Source: Phoronis australis | Lineage: Eukaryota > Phoronida > Phoronidae | DNA length: 64,000 nucleotides | Direction: 5' to 3' | Assembly (NCBI GenBank): GCA_002633005.1 | Contig: NMRA01000301.1 | Coordinates: 126,001-190,000, forward strand | Part shown: one piece after another, positions 54,701 to 58,875 of the stretch | Numbering within the stretch: position 1 is the first letter of the stretch | Layout of the letters: every line of letters starts with the position of its first letter | The notes under the pieces: generated by a model | The model's input: only the letters and a program-made list of their open reading frames with translations | Told to the model about the DNA's origin: nothing | Database searches by the model: none | Program-made: the position numbers and the translations under genes

Positions 54701-57700
54701 ATCACGTGAGCAAGCGGCTGAGGATTCATGATAAAGATTGGTACCTTGCAACCAGCGTCTGCGTGATCTGGTGAAGTGGCGGCAAATGAAGCACTTGGAC
54801 GGTGTGCTTGAAATGTTTATAGTTTTTGAAAATTCACAATTGCTGCTCCATAACCGAAAATTTCATAAGTATATGGAACGCAGCTCTGAGGAATGCAATC
54901 CCAATGTAGAAATTCACGGCATATCCAGTCATCCCGCCACTTCACGTGCGTTCCACGAGCTTCAAAGTGTCCAGCATTGTGGTACATGTAGGTATACTGA
55001 ACAAATGTTCCGTACCATAGTAAAATGGGGTTTTGGTTTTTACTTTTTTTTTCATTTCCAAGCAAGTTTGATAAGGTGCAATTATATTTATAGTCCGTAC
55101 TTTACAGACGGCCATTTGTCGTCATAATAAGCAGGAAAAAATATTTTGAATGAATTCCCACTTTCAACTTGTACATTGAAACTGTAGGCTAGGAAGATCG
55201 GTATAAGTATATCGCACGTATTTCGATATCCTTGTTTCGTGCCCACGCCCCCGCTTACACGAATCACGATAACGATAGCAGTTGCAGTAATATTAACACA
55301 TGAAAGGGTATTTGTTAGTGTCAAAAAGTTACACTTATGTCTGAAGAATTGAATCTGGATATCACTTTAGTTTAACTACTTCATGAAACGGGTTTTAAAC
55401 GTAAGTACATTCCAACCTAATGCTTACTTAACACAACGCAACTTTGTAACTTTAGTATCAATTTTGCAGTTTAACTTTCATTTCTGGAGCTGCACCACTA
55501 CCTAAACTGGCCGCCATATTGATTGATAGATAAGTCATGCATTATGAATATTAATTCTGCTCCCGCCATACGTAATGAGGATACCGCGGAAACCCTGTCA
55601 ACTTTTTTGCTTTTTAGATAAAGGACAAATGAGGCAAACATAAACAGGGCTGAAACTTATGGAAATTTTAAGTTTTAGTGATATTTTGACTGACGAAACC
55701 CATCCTATTTTCTGAATTGGCGATTGTAAACATGCGCGCAGCCAGCCTTTGATATGGGAGGCTCGAATTCCCGACGTTGTGTACCATTTGCTAACAAAAG
55801 AACGGGCGGATTAAAAAAAACAGAGGCACCTCTGTGAATTACACGTTTAAGCTTATTTAGTGGACTTTTGTCCCATTTTCTCAGACTTTTTGTCTCTCGG
55901 GGGCGGACCTTTTTGCTCACTTCGCCAATTGGGGGGGCTCGTTCGAGCACCCCGAACCCCCCCCCTCCCCTGGGTGCGCGCATGGTAAAGCGTCTTTCAG
56001 AATGTCAATGTCTGTAAGCGATTATTGTAACGCGTCCGCGAGTTTTGAATTTTTATGGGAAGATACAACATGCAATTGGAAAATAAACAAATTTCAAGAC
56101 AGACAATTGTTCTCGACTCGGAACTTTTTCTCTCTGCTTAACAAACGCAAGCAGTACACGTACCCTTTCTCCTAATTACCTCACTACTAAATTCAAAGTA
56201 GTAAGAGAGTCTCGCAATTACAATACTAGAGCGAGTGTTTCTCGCTGACAGATGAACTTAAAAACAACTGCGCCAAAAGAACGTTTGCCTACAGAGATGC
56301 TATCGCTTACAACGGGCTTGGTCTGCCGTCACGAACGCGCCCAATGTCCACGTTTTAAAACAGAAATACTGGAACTTTGTGCGCCTCATCATTATTTTAC
56401 TCTACTTTATAGAGTCCAGAAATTTGGCCAGTGCTCTTATCTACTGGGATACGGAAATGACGCCGTTTTAGAGCACATCATTGGTGCATCTTGAATTCTT
56501 GTTTGCAATGCAGGTACCATTCACACAATTGGAAATTGTCAAAAATCTGGTAAGTAATGACATATTTTAACCTAAATTTCTGGAATTTATTTTCAATGAG
56601 CATTCGGGTAATGGTCGAGAATTTGTTGCTTTTAGGTAAAATATAGTCATTGGTATCACGGTTAATGTAGCAAGGTAAAAAGACATGAATTTCTCCATTG
56701 TTGAGAAGCCCCATCTAGTGTGCTTTCTGCCAGTTATGCCTTTTTTCAGGTGTATGGTACAGCTGTGAAAACAAAGGCTTTCATTCACTCACGCCAGTGA
56801 TAAGTCAAATTCATCCACTGGAACTATGGTCTTAGACCATGTGAAAAATTATATCTTTCCGCGTGTGCTTTGCAAGTGCCTTGGGTCTACAATACCCACC
56901 CTTGGCAATGGTAGTATTATTATGGACCGCTTGCGTTGTTCAGGGAATATCACTGTCATTGCTTTGTTAAACTTTTGTGTTCAAACCTCTGAATTGTTCA
57001 CTTTTTGAACGCACTGTTGTCGGAGTACCGGCCGTAGCAAGGGAGGAATCAGCAACTGGTCGGATTTCATTTCCAGTCGGCTGGAGTGCAAAACCAAATG
57101 GCCGGTGATCAAACGTGGTGTAGGGACTTCAAAACGCAAAGGCTTCACCCCGAAAAAACTAGATAGCTGGACCTAAACCACGACGGAAGGTGCTATAACC
57201 ACGACGGCCAGACCTCCTCAGAGACTCGCTTTGAAAGTAGAGCCTAATATATTAGGTCATAGTGCTTGAGCACTGGCCAACCCGATTCAGGTTCGGCCAA
57301 CCAGTTTTTGTGTAACGCCATCTGGTTTTGAGGTCCGACCACGAAGTTGGAACACCGGCCATTGTGTTTTGTGTTCCAGCCAATTTTGAAGTCCGGGCAA
57401 GTGGTTTTGAAGTCCGACCAATTGTTGATTCCCCCTTGCATAGGCTTGCCGATAATAAGACGTATACGATACACGTGAACTTGTTTATACACAGTTAAAG
57501 TTAGTGCTCTGAGCAGTATTGTTTGACCTGAAGGTCTACAACTTCGTTAAGATTGTCGTAATACTAACTATGCATTCTGTGAGTGTTTTATTTGAATCCT
57601 GCTTTTATCACTCGTGACGACTATGGTGCACTAGGTCTTGGTTTAGTTTACTTTTGAAAAATTTGAATACTGATATCAAGATCCTACATGTATCTATGAT

Positions 57701-57957
57701 GCTGAATGCAAATACGTCCACACTTTCTTTAATCTGTCGTTTTCATGTTTGTTTTGGTTTTTCAACCATTAAAGCAAATGGATGCTTACCGTGTGCGGCT
57801 TCAATTGATCGCTTTCATCCAAAACCTTTTCCAAGTCTTCTTGAGGGTAGTTATTGATGTTGCCACTTTGCCAATGCGGTAGGCCGATAGAGAGAGCGAG
57901 CAACACCGATGTTACATACACAAGTTGAAACCACCGAGTTTGCGCTGTTGCGAGCAT
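9682..57957 (-). CDS. Secreted astacin metalloprotease, astacin-EGF-CUB-MAM-MAM (18-exon gene span)
   Basis: The whole-gene span covers 18 exons that join in phase into an 811-residue protein. Approximate domains are: signal peptide 1-25, propeptide to about 118, astacin catalytic domain 119-314, EGF-like 316-348, CUB 357-485, MAM1 487-645 and MAM2 649-811. The zinc site is HEIGHTIGFFHEQSR (His215, Glu216, His219, His225) and the Met-turn is SNMHYG (Met268, Tyr270). The four astacin cysteines are at 163, 184, 207 and 314. Astacins are extracellular zinc endopeptidases. The EGF, CUB and MAM modules are known in the family for substrate binding and assembly. There is no transmembrane segment, and the stop follows Cys810-Pro811, so secretion is inferred. 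Possible N-glycosylation sites are NLT160, NST454 and NFT608. Introns total about 46 kb. The exact substrate and the orthologue are not known to me. Confidence 0.92.
10546..10730 (-). CDS. Astacin gene exon 17: MAM2 core
   Basis: The exon is 185 nt, phase 1 in and phase 0 out, with acceptor CGTCACAG|CAACAA and donor ATTCGA|GTAAGA. PFCLSWAYHMFGCHMGSLRV and EGEQGNYWKTASV match the MAM core. Unlike MAM1, the third cysteine (Cys727) is present. Confidence 0.93.
10731..14674 (-). other. Astacin gene intron 16
   Basis: A 3.9 kb intron inside MAM2. It has a short G/C-rich patch at 10.90-10.95 kb with GGGCCGTAGG repeats. Otherwise it is AT-rich with no recognised gene or element; the open frames near 13.6-14.0 kb overlap on both strands without motifs. 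Confidence 0.65.
14675..14810 (-). CDS. Astacin gene exon 16: MAM2 second segment
   Basis: The exon is 136 nt, phase 0 in and phase 1 out, with acceptor TTTAAAG|TCTCCC and donor GGGG|GTGAGT. TGPTYAYEGPGFHSYVYAEA and EPGDVARLLLS are clear MAM sequence (tGPs.dht...G.Y.y.eaS....gd.ArL.s). Intron positions and phases equal those of exon 13. Confidence 0.92.
15575..15640 (-). repeat. tRNA-like (SINE-type) pol III promoter module A
   Basis: On the minus strand, an A-box-like TGGTCCAGTGG (15632-15622) and a B-box GGTTCGAAACC (15589-15579) lie 32 bases apart, the spacing of a tRNA gene. The flanks do not form an acceptor stem, so this is a tRNA-derived SINE-type head rather than a working tRNA. Confidence 0.7.
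16173..16360. repeat. Foldback hairpin in composite repeat A
   Basis: The left arm, from GTGGTATAAGTAGATTATTA through CTCGTGGATTTTGGA, is the imperfect inverse of the right arm, from TCCAAAATCCACTCGGGCTC to TAATCTATATTCATACCAC. The arms are about 75 bases. The loop itself contains a short inverted repeat (ATTATCGC and GCGATAAT). Confidence 0.85.
16445..16510 (-). repeat. tRNA-like (SINE-type) pol III promoter module B
   Basis: The counterpart of module A, with A-box-like TGGTGCAGTGG (16502-16492) and B-box TGTTCGAAACC (16459-16449). The B box keeps its TTCGA core despite substitutions around it. Confidence 0.68.
17051..17212. repeat. Foldback hairpin in composite repeat B
   Basis: The same arms as the hairpin at 16173, with a shorter loop. 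The central GCGATAAT arms are lost and the loop reads GAATTATCAGTTA. Confidence 0.8.
17762..17938 (-). CDS. Astacin gene exon 15: end of MAM1 fused to start of MAM2
   Basis: The exon has 59 codons, phase 0 to 0, with acceptor TGTTACAG|CTTGTA and donor AGAAAA|GTGAGT. LVITGTKSKSRKGDIALDSF is the MAM end (f.g..g....gdIALDDi). After roughly 14 residues SCDFETGYLCGKFF begins MAM2 (Cys650, Cys658). The fourth MAM1 cysteine is missing, with Ser644 about where it should lie. No intron separates the two domains. Confidence 0.93.
18031..18092. repeat. (GT/GC)n microsatellite
   Basis: An alternating purine-pyrimidine run of GTGC, GC and GT steps ending in GTGC tetramers, lying about 95 bases upstream of exon 15 on the transcribed strand (high-coordinate side). 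Confidence 0.9.
19740..21380 (-). pseudogene. Ty3/Gypsy retrotransposon remnant, Gmr1-like (integrase before reverse transcriptase)
   Basis: Minus-strand pol with many stops and frameshifts. From high to low coordinates: the integrase core around 21.3-21.05 kb (FLSDRGTSF, then RINGVLNAMLRK), the integrase C-terminal helix at 20.9 kb (RLEETREMARESLFKV), a HANRLNAY motif near 20.65 kb, then reverse transcriptase (LLKKEIQQMLKVGIIESS at 20.45 kb, YADDILLHTTTWEERL near 20.1 kb and FFGHRMG near 19.97 kb). In ordinary Gypsy elements integrase follows RT and RNase H; integrase first is the Gmr1-like order. It is inactive, with no LTRs identified, and sits in intron 14 in sense with the host gene. Confidence 0.78.
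21966..22112 (-). CDS. Possible cassette exon in the astacin gene (unproven)
   Basis: A 147 nt open segment (49 codons) with acceptor CTTGAAG|GCACTG (weak pyrimidine tract) and strong donor GGAAAC|GTAAGC, phase 0 to 0. It could therefore be inserted between exons 14 and 15 without changing the frame. It encodes a Gly/Pro-rich start, then FSGCTAILDAASGILGN. Insertion would interrupt MAM1, so it may be chance. I do not recognise the sequence. Confidence 0.25.
22491..22669 (-). CDS. Astacin gene exon 14: MAM1 core
   Basis: The exon is 179 nt, phase 1 in and phase 0 out, with acceptor CTTTCAG|CTGACG and donor ACAAAG|GTAGAC. FSFKWHMYGSSRMGTLTL and FQKSGNQGNVW match the MAM core (ClsFwYHMyG...GtL.v.....l....G.qG..W). 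The third MAM cysteine is absent: Phe561 occupies its place. Confidence 0.92.
24360..24475 (+). repeat. CAAAACCA quasi-periodic repeat, copy 1
   Basis: It contains AACAATTGCCCGAACTCCAA, AACCAGTCGGCTGCACTGCA and AAACCAAATGGG, a series of TCAAAACCA-type motifs about 20-23 bases apart, as in the copies at 57.05, 57.25 and 62.69 kb. Confidence 0.65.
24928..25364. repeat. Perfect 23 bp x 19 minisatellite reaching the exon 13 splice donor
   Basis: The unit TTAAGGCATCATATCACCG+TACG is repeated exactly 19 times (437 bp) with no variant seen. Each unit ends in the palindrome CGTACG. The last unit provides the final base of exon 13 and its donor, C|GTACGG on the minus strand, and every other unit carries the same donor-like C|GTACGG. 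Confidence 0.97.
25364..25487 (-). CDS. Astacin gene exon 13: MAM1 second segment, donor inside minisatellite
   Basis: The exon is 124 nt, phase 0 in and phase 1 out, with acceptor ATTTCCAG|GGTTCC. TGPTGGDRGTPYIYADVRAP matches MAM tGP..dht...G.Y.y.e.s. The donor AAAC|GTACGG is the one that splices in phase to exon 14. Its bases belong to the last unit of the 23 bp minisatellite that fills the start of the intron. Confidence 0.9.
25877..26086. repeat. (CA)n/(TA)n/(TG)n compound microsatellite
   Basis: CACACA runs, TATATA runs and a final TG run (26050-26085). The CA and TG arms are complementary, so the whole segment can form a long hairpin. It lies in intron 12. The open frames across it are artefacts of the dinucleotide period. 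Confidence 0.95.
26339..26427 (-). CDS. Astacin gene exon 12: start of MAM domain 1
   Basis: The exon is 89 nt, phase 1 in and phase 0 out, with acceptor GTTTGCAG|GGGGTC and donor CGCAGC|GTAAGA. SCSFDQGGLCGWTQATDDDF is a textbook MAM opening (C.FE.g.lCgw.q...dDfdW), with Cys491 and Cys499. Confidence 0.93.
27461..27520. repeat. 20 bp x 3 tandem repeat
   Basis: The unit AAGAGGGGGTGTTCTTGTAA occurs three times in a row; the first copy has ATT for CTT. Confidence 0.92.
27674..27846. repeat. (AAT)n microsatellite
   Basis: An interrupted trinucleotide AAT/ATA run of about 170 bp, directly upstream of the non-LTR reverse transcriptase remnant. Confidence 0.95.
27910..29200 (+). pseudogene. Non-LTR retrotransposon reverse transcriptase pseudogene
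   Basis: Reverse transcriptase blocks in order, broken by stops and frameshifts: NTAPGPDQID; VPQDWLVHSNLAVIPKPGRD; GYRVITMQNTVGKLMEKM; VATDLEDAYNRV; GLPQGSPMSPVMHNIYT; LTFADDVLIYTAG; NPSKAATLWC; and LKYLGITFDRTLSYKEHV. The catalytic FADD is intact, but at least three in-frame stops and several shifts inactivate it. The order GLPQGSPMSP-FADD-KYLGI is typical of I/Jockey-like LINEs; the clade is an inference. It lies antisense in intron 11, with no endonuclease domain visible. Confidence 0.88.
29660..29805 (+). repeat. TCGACCC-rich dispersed repeat, copy 2
   Basis: GCTCTAAAACCTCCTCACCCC, then repeated CTCGACCC and ACGACC words, then GGCAATGGAGATAATTTTGC and CTTTTCAC...CATAATCTT, the same block order as copies 1 and 3. 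Confidence 0.7.
30305..30435 (+). repeat. TCGACCC-rich dispersed repeat, copy 3
   Basis: TTCTAAACCCCTACATCC, CCCCTCGACCC and CTCGACCCAAGACC, then GGGGCAATAGAGGTATTTTT and GCGCTTTTTACAAAC with TAATCTTA. Confidence 0.7.
31026..31137 (-). repeat. TCGACCC-rich dispersed repeat, copy 4 (inverted)
   Basis: GGGTCGTGGGTCGTG, GTCGAGGGGTTCGAGGGTCG and GTCGAGGGAGTTTTAGAA: the inverse complement of the left block of copies 1-3. Confidence 0.7.
31390..31480 (-). repeat. TCGACCC-rich dispersed repeat, copy 5 (inverted)
   Basis: GTCGAGGGGGGTGTGG, GTGGGTCGTGGGACGAGGGG and GGTCGAGGGGGTTTTAGAAC. With copy 4 it faces copies 2 and 3 across about 0.6 kb. Confidence 0.7.
32676..32827 (-). CDS. Astacin gene exon 11: CUB domain, last part
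   Basis: The exon is 152 nt, phase 2 in and phase 1 out, with acceptor TTTGACAG|GTATTG and donor CTAG|GTGAGT. YCGKLGSIP, then NSTEMMVIFDTKDTRAS and RKGFKFTAKAV, are the standard CUB ending (yCG....P......n.m.v.F.sD......GF...y). It runs into MAM1 with almost no linker. Confidence 0.93.
33448..33613. repeat. Long foldback hairpin
   Basis: ACAAAACGTACC at the left is mirrored by GGTACGTTTTGT at the right, and AATATCCCACTCGACATTAT and TCCGCGTAT are mirrored by ATACGCGGAATAATGTCGAA and TGGGATATT, with a GGTCGATATATCGACC centre. The total is about 166 bases, so it is probably a foldback MITE. Confidence 0.88.
34545..34806 (+). mobile_element. MITE, complete copy with 5 bp target duplication
   Basis: A 262 bp element. 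The left end CATGCGCCCACCCAG and the right end CGGTGCGCGCACG are inverted repeats. The flanks are identical: AATAG at 34540-34544 and 34807-34811. The interior shares GTGGACCTTTTGG, CACTGTGAATTGCGCGTTT and GGGGGGCTCGTTCGAG with other copies. It has no coding capacity; the open frames on both strands are incidental. Confidence 0.85.
37043..37167 (-). CDS. Astacin gene exon 10: CUB domain, middle
   Basis: The exon is 125 nt, phase 0 in and phase 2 out, with acceptor TTTTTAG|GTAGAC and donor GTCAA|GTAAGT. VELSFSDFDV and RRCYHFVQI match the CUB L.F..F.......C..D.v pattern. Cys418 should pair with Cys437 of the next exon. Confidence 0.9.
37168..39201 (-). other. Astacin gene intron 9
   Basis: About 2.0 kb inside the CUB coding region. 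Open frames here are short and lack domain motifs, and I see no recognisable element. Confidence 0.7.
39202..39311 (-). CDS. Astacin gene exon 9: CUB domain, first part
   Basis: The exon is 110 nt, phase 1 in and phase 0 out, with acceptor GCAACAG|ATTGTG and donor TTTAAG|GTAAAT. DCGGVYHLD, then SPNYPNNYDQNKICAYVF, is the classic start of a CUB domain (CGG...SPNYP..Y......C.W.I). Cys358 and Cys388 form the first expected disulfide. Confidence 0.94.
39312..41394 (-). other. Astacin gene intron 8
   Basis: About 2.1 kb of AT-rich DNA between the EGF-like and CUB exons. No coding motif, repeat family or RNA gene was recognised. Confidence 0.7.
41395..41517 (-). CDS. Astacin gene exon 8: EGF-like domain
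   Basis: The exon is 123 nt, phase 1 in and phase 1 out, with acceptor TTTTCAG|ATGGAT and donor AAAACAG|GTAGCC. Six cysteines (318, 322, 336, 338, 340, 348) have the spacing C-x3-C-x13-C-x-C-x-C-x7-C, with NHGYPF and CPPFLTGDC, like the EGF-like module that follows the catalytic domain in many invertebrate astacins. As a symmetric 1-1 exon it is a shufflable domain unit. Confidence 0.92.
41700..41826 (-). CDS. Astacin gene exon 7: C-terminal catalytic lobe
   Basis: The exon has 42 codons plus 1 nt, with acceptor ATTGTAG|GCATTC and donor GTGCAG|GTCGGT. It encodes AFSKNRLPTIKVK, then GLTFYDAKLANLIYNCA. FYDAKLANLIYNC is the conserved end of the astacin fold (usually LSxxDxxxxNxxYxC). Cys314 should pair with Cys163. 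Confidence 0.92.
42356..42547 (-). CDS. Astacin gene exon 6: zinc-binding active site and Met-turn
   Basis: The exon has 64 codons, phase 0 to 0, with acceptor TTGCAG|AGAGGC and donor TTGTAC|GTAAGT. It carries HEIGHTIGFFHEQSRSDRD, which is the full HExxHxxGxxHExxRxDRD astacin signature, then NYVEILSENI, NFQKV, and VEYDLESNMHYG with the Met-turn and the tyrosine ligand. All catalytic residues are present. Confidence 0.97.
42600..43085. repeat. Composite repeat copy C (partial)
   Basis: It carries the right half of the unit: TAAATCATCGATCTCCAG, a GTCGTCAGGA block, GATTCACTTTATTT, AAAGCCGAGGCGAA, and GTGTGTGGTACAAATAGATT followed by a shortened hairpin ending CCATGTAATAATCTGTAT. The tRNA-like module is absent. 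It lies in intron 5. Confidence 0.75.
43333..43411 (-). CDS. Astacin gene exon 5: GCSSHVG core strand segment
   Basis: The exon is 79 nt, entering in phase 2 and leaving in phase 0. The acceptor is TTTGTAG|A and the donor CTAAAC|GTGAGT. It encodes G-CSSHVG (Cys184) and FGMGNCLN (Cys207), matching the astacin pattern GCxSxVGR...L..GC just before the zinc helix. Cys184-Cys207 is the expected internal disulfide. Confidence 0.9.
44049..44846. repeat. Near-identical direct duplication separated by a single N
   Basis: Bases 44049-44512 and 44518-44846 match almost base for base (one visible C/T difference near 44124/44595), except that the first copy has three extra 45 bp units. A lone N at 44513 lies at the junction. 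A mis-joined pair of haplotypes is the simplest reading; a real recent duplication is the alternative. Confidence 0.85.
44050..45110 (-). pseudogene. Non-LTR retrotransposon ORF2 C-terminal fragment, with duplicated 3' part
   Basis: The minus-strand frame from about 45110 encodes NNWNTLPSNLRDSRSPSVIN, FKNRFCHASLPSP, and then CTCGQVQTKIHFLLGCPINF, the WNxLP segment and C-x-CG...H-x4-C tail common after the reverse transcriptase of LINE-type elements. The 3' part is present twice (44049-44512 and 44518-44846). It lies antisense to no other gene and in sense with the astacin gene, inside intron 4. Confidence 0.7.
44221..44400. repeat. 45 bp x 4 minisatellite, in frame in the LINE fragment
   Basis: Four identical 45 bp units starting GATATTGGATTTGTCTAGCA. 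On the minus strand each encodes NIPTLNVSHSLLDKS in the LINE frame. The neighbouring copy has one unit (44690-44734), so the array expanded by 3 x 45 bp without breaking the frame. Confidence 0.95.
45266..45477 (-). CDS. Astacin gene exon 4: propeptide cleavage region and N-terminal catalytic lobe
   Basis: The exon has 70 codons plus 2 nt (phase 0 in, phase 2 out), with acceptor TCATTACAG|GAAATC and donor TTCGG|GTAGAT. ISKRK at 114-118 followed by ALTSSRRLWPNGIVPWYF resembles the processing site and mature start of BMP1/tolloid-type astacins, so cleavage after Lys118 or Arg125 is inferred. Astacin-typical features are WPNG, the helix with AIYHWQNLTCLRF (Cys163) and the strand HYVRIGTGFG. Confidence 0.93.
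45478..48532 (-). other. Astacin gene intron 3
   Basis: It contains the hAT transposase pseudogene at 46.86-47.87 kb in the opposite orientation. I see nothing else recognisable in 45.5-46.8 kb or 47.9-48.5 kb. Confidence 0.7.
46855..47865 (+). pseudogene. hAT-superfamily transposase pseudogene
   Basis: Plus-strand frames give FFSKSCKRYVLLRSKL, NALTIRNLSETR with TGA replacing the usual Trp, EARATSLLSKMLKKEFIF, LQKEELIILDTMKLIYR, AREYRDNVRRCLSHTKPI and the C-terminal FFIAPVSVAKDERTFTKLES followed by a stop, then TMNGKRLDDRIVLA. The last part is the hAT dimerisation motif; the middle resembles the DUF4371/ZMYM-type hAT group. At least two stops and two frameshifts inactivate it. It lies antisense in intron 3. 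Confidence 0.85.
48533..48625 (-). CDS. Astacin gene exon 3: propeptide with FGD motif
   Basis: The exon has 31 codons, phase 0 to 0, with acceptor TTTTACAG|AAC and donor GAGAAG|GTAATG. It encodes DPKARFGDILVEDDEK. FGDI at residues 102-105 matches the position of the astacin propeptide FxGD motif, whose aspartate occupies the zinc in the zymogen (aspartate switch). The spacing here is F-G-D rather than F-x-G-D. Confidence 0.85.
48699..48792. repeat. Foldback hairpin between exons 2 and 3
   Basis: GATAACAAAATTAG...TTGGTT at the left is mirrored by AACCAACCTAATTTTGTTATC at the right, and GCAACTTTGAGCAGCGGA is mirrored by TCCGCTCAATGTTGC. Arms are about 45 bases with few mismatches. It starts about 70 bases from the exon 3 acceptor. 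Confidence 0.85.
49184..49258 (-). CDS. Astacin gene exon 2: acidic propeptide segment
   Basis: The exon has 25 codons with acceptor TTTCAG|GGGAAC. It encodes an acidic stretch with GNTDDDDHEHESQVFF. The donor that keeps phase 0 is TCG|GTTGGT. A better-looking donor four bases on (GTTG|GTAAAC) would give phase 1 and an immediate stop in exon 3, so the weaker one is chosen. An extra small exon between this and exon 3 is possible. Confidence 0.7.
49977..50117. mobile_element. Possible hAT-type MITE
   Basis: The ends CAGTGGCGGATTTAGG and CCTGAATCCGCCCTTG are inverted repeats resembling the CAGNGGCGGATNCAGG termini of hAT-related MITEs. An 8 bp target duplication is not evident. Confidence 0.5.
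51980..52440 (+). pseudogene. Non-LTR retrotransposon ORF2 C-terminal tail
   Basis: The frame ending at 52437 encodes QTYPHVFFACEVCKEERVQL, then LYNKINFFLYGCQELNSNEN and EIVSEFLYNIKSLCVSG. The x-T-x-x-H-x-x-x-x-C...R pattern is the LINE tail type also seen at 44.0-45.1 kb. The upstream part is degraded and no reverse transcriptase motif is found here. Confidence 0.55.
55731..55984 (+). mobile_element. MITE, complete copy with 5 bp target duplication
   Basis: A 254 bp copy of the 34545 family. Ends CATGCGCGCAGCCAG and CTGGGTGCGCGCATG pair almost perfectly. The duplication GTAAA occurs at 55726-55730 and 55985-55989. It is the best-preserved copy in the window and lies in intron 1. Confidence 0.87.
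57050..57165 (+). repeat. CAAAACCA quasi-periodic repeat, copy 2
   Basis: GGGAGGAATCAGCAACTGGT, CGGCTGGAGTGCAAAACCAA and ATGGCCGGTGATCAAACGTG, with AAAACG. It forms an inverted pair with the next copy. Confidence 0.7.
57240..57450 (-). repeat. CAAAACCA quasi-periodic repeat, copy 3 (inverted)
   Basis: Read on the minus strand: AACAATTGGTCGGACTTCAA, AACCACTTGCCCGGACTTCA, then ACACAAAACACAATGGCCGG and GGTCGGACCTCAAAACCAGA. Motifs are spaced about 20-23 bases. It is the fullest copy in the window. Confidence 0.75.
57790..57957 (-). CDS. Astacin gene exon 1: start codon, signal peptide, propeptide start
   Basis: The exon has 56 codons starting at ATG 57957-57955, with A at -3 in CAAAAGATG. Residues about 8-25 (WFQLVYVTSVLLALSIG) form a hydrophobic signal core, followed by an acidic segment DLEKVLDESDQ typical of a propeptide. 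The exon ends at ACG|GTAAGC in phase 0. This is the first ATG before the signal core, so the start is well supported. A 5' UTR intron upstream cannot be excluded, because the sequence before ATG ends in AAAAG. Confidence 0.88.
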
Positions 57958-57959
57958 CT

Positions 57960-58870
57960 TTTGAAATATGGTGCGTTAGACCCTTCGGATACGTTTTAAA
58001 TACACAGGTGTACGCGGCGACAAGGGAATTAGGGGGATCAGTGCTGACACACGTACTTACAGGATTATATTTGATTCATAAAATTAAGTTGGCTAATTTG
58101 CAGTTAAGTTGAAAAACGTGGCAGTTCACGCCTGCACTGTGCTTAAAATGATTGGTCACTCATCACCAGCGATTATGGTTGAAGGGGTACCAATGGTAAT
58201 TTTCTCCTTATTTTTGTCAGTCGGTGATCATGTCCTTTAAGCTCAGTTTAATTTTTCATTATTTGAACAAATACGTTGTGTTTCATTTCTAAACACAGAG
58301 AATTTTATAACAGTACCACATGTACGTTGTTGGCTTTACTTCAACTTAGGTATTCTTTACTTCATCGTCTAACCAATATATTTCAAAGACTACATGTACA
58401 CCACCAAACTAAGCAATCAACATCAATGTTCAGTGGTCCTTGTTTTCTAATTCATGTATCTTAACAAATTTCCACAATTAGAATTGTTGAAAGGTTGCTC
58501 TGTAAATTTGGTTACAGTATTCGTTATAAAATCCGGAGAGTCAGTGTAATATGTTTATAAATGAACTCATGTGCAACAGCGTTATGAGAAGAGCCACAAC
58601 GTACATCTGACTCATTCGTATTGATTTTAGAGCAACATGAGTATAAGACAACACAATACAATAACAGTACGAAGAATTAGCCCAGAAAACAAAGCATTAT
58701 ATCTAGGCTTTTATAAACATAGAAATGATTTACATATCGACAATGCAGAGAAAATAACGAGTGAAAAAAAGAAATTTTAATTAAAACTGAATAACATATT
58801 AACAAAAAGCAAAAATCTCAACATAGCTTAGAACACTCAATTGATTACGATGACATTTAAAAATGAAATC
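57960..58870. other. Upstream flank of the astacin gene
   Basis: AT-rich DNA beyond the start codon. It should hold the 5' UTR and promoter of the minus-strand gene, but no TATA box or initiator could be assigned with confidence, and no other gene is seen. Confidence 0.5.
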
Positions 58871-58875
58871 ATTAA

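Larger units (their letters stand above)
49259..57789 (-). other. Astacin gene intron 1 (8.5 kb)
   Basis: The largest intron. It holds an inverted pair of CAAAACCA-type repeats near exon 1 (57.05-57.45 kb), a complete MITE (55.73-55.98 kb), a non-LTR 3' tail (52.0-52.4 kb) and a possible hAT-type MITE (49.98-50.12 kb). Short open frames elsewhere (for example 54.44-55.13 kb) show no family motif. Confidence 0.75.

Noticed and set aside
54443-55127. Overlapping open frames on both strands in intron 1
   Set aside because: There are no family motifs, no consistent splice sites and no bias favouring one strand.
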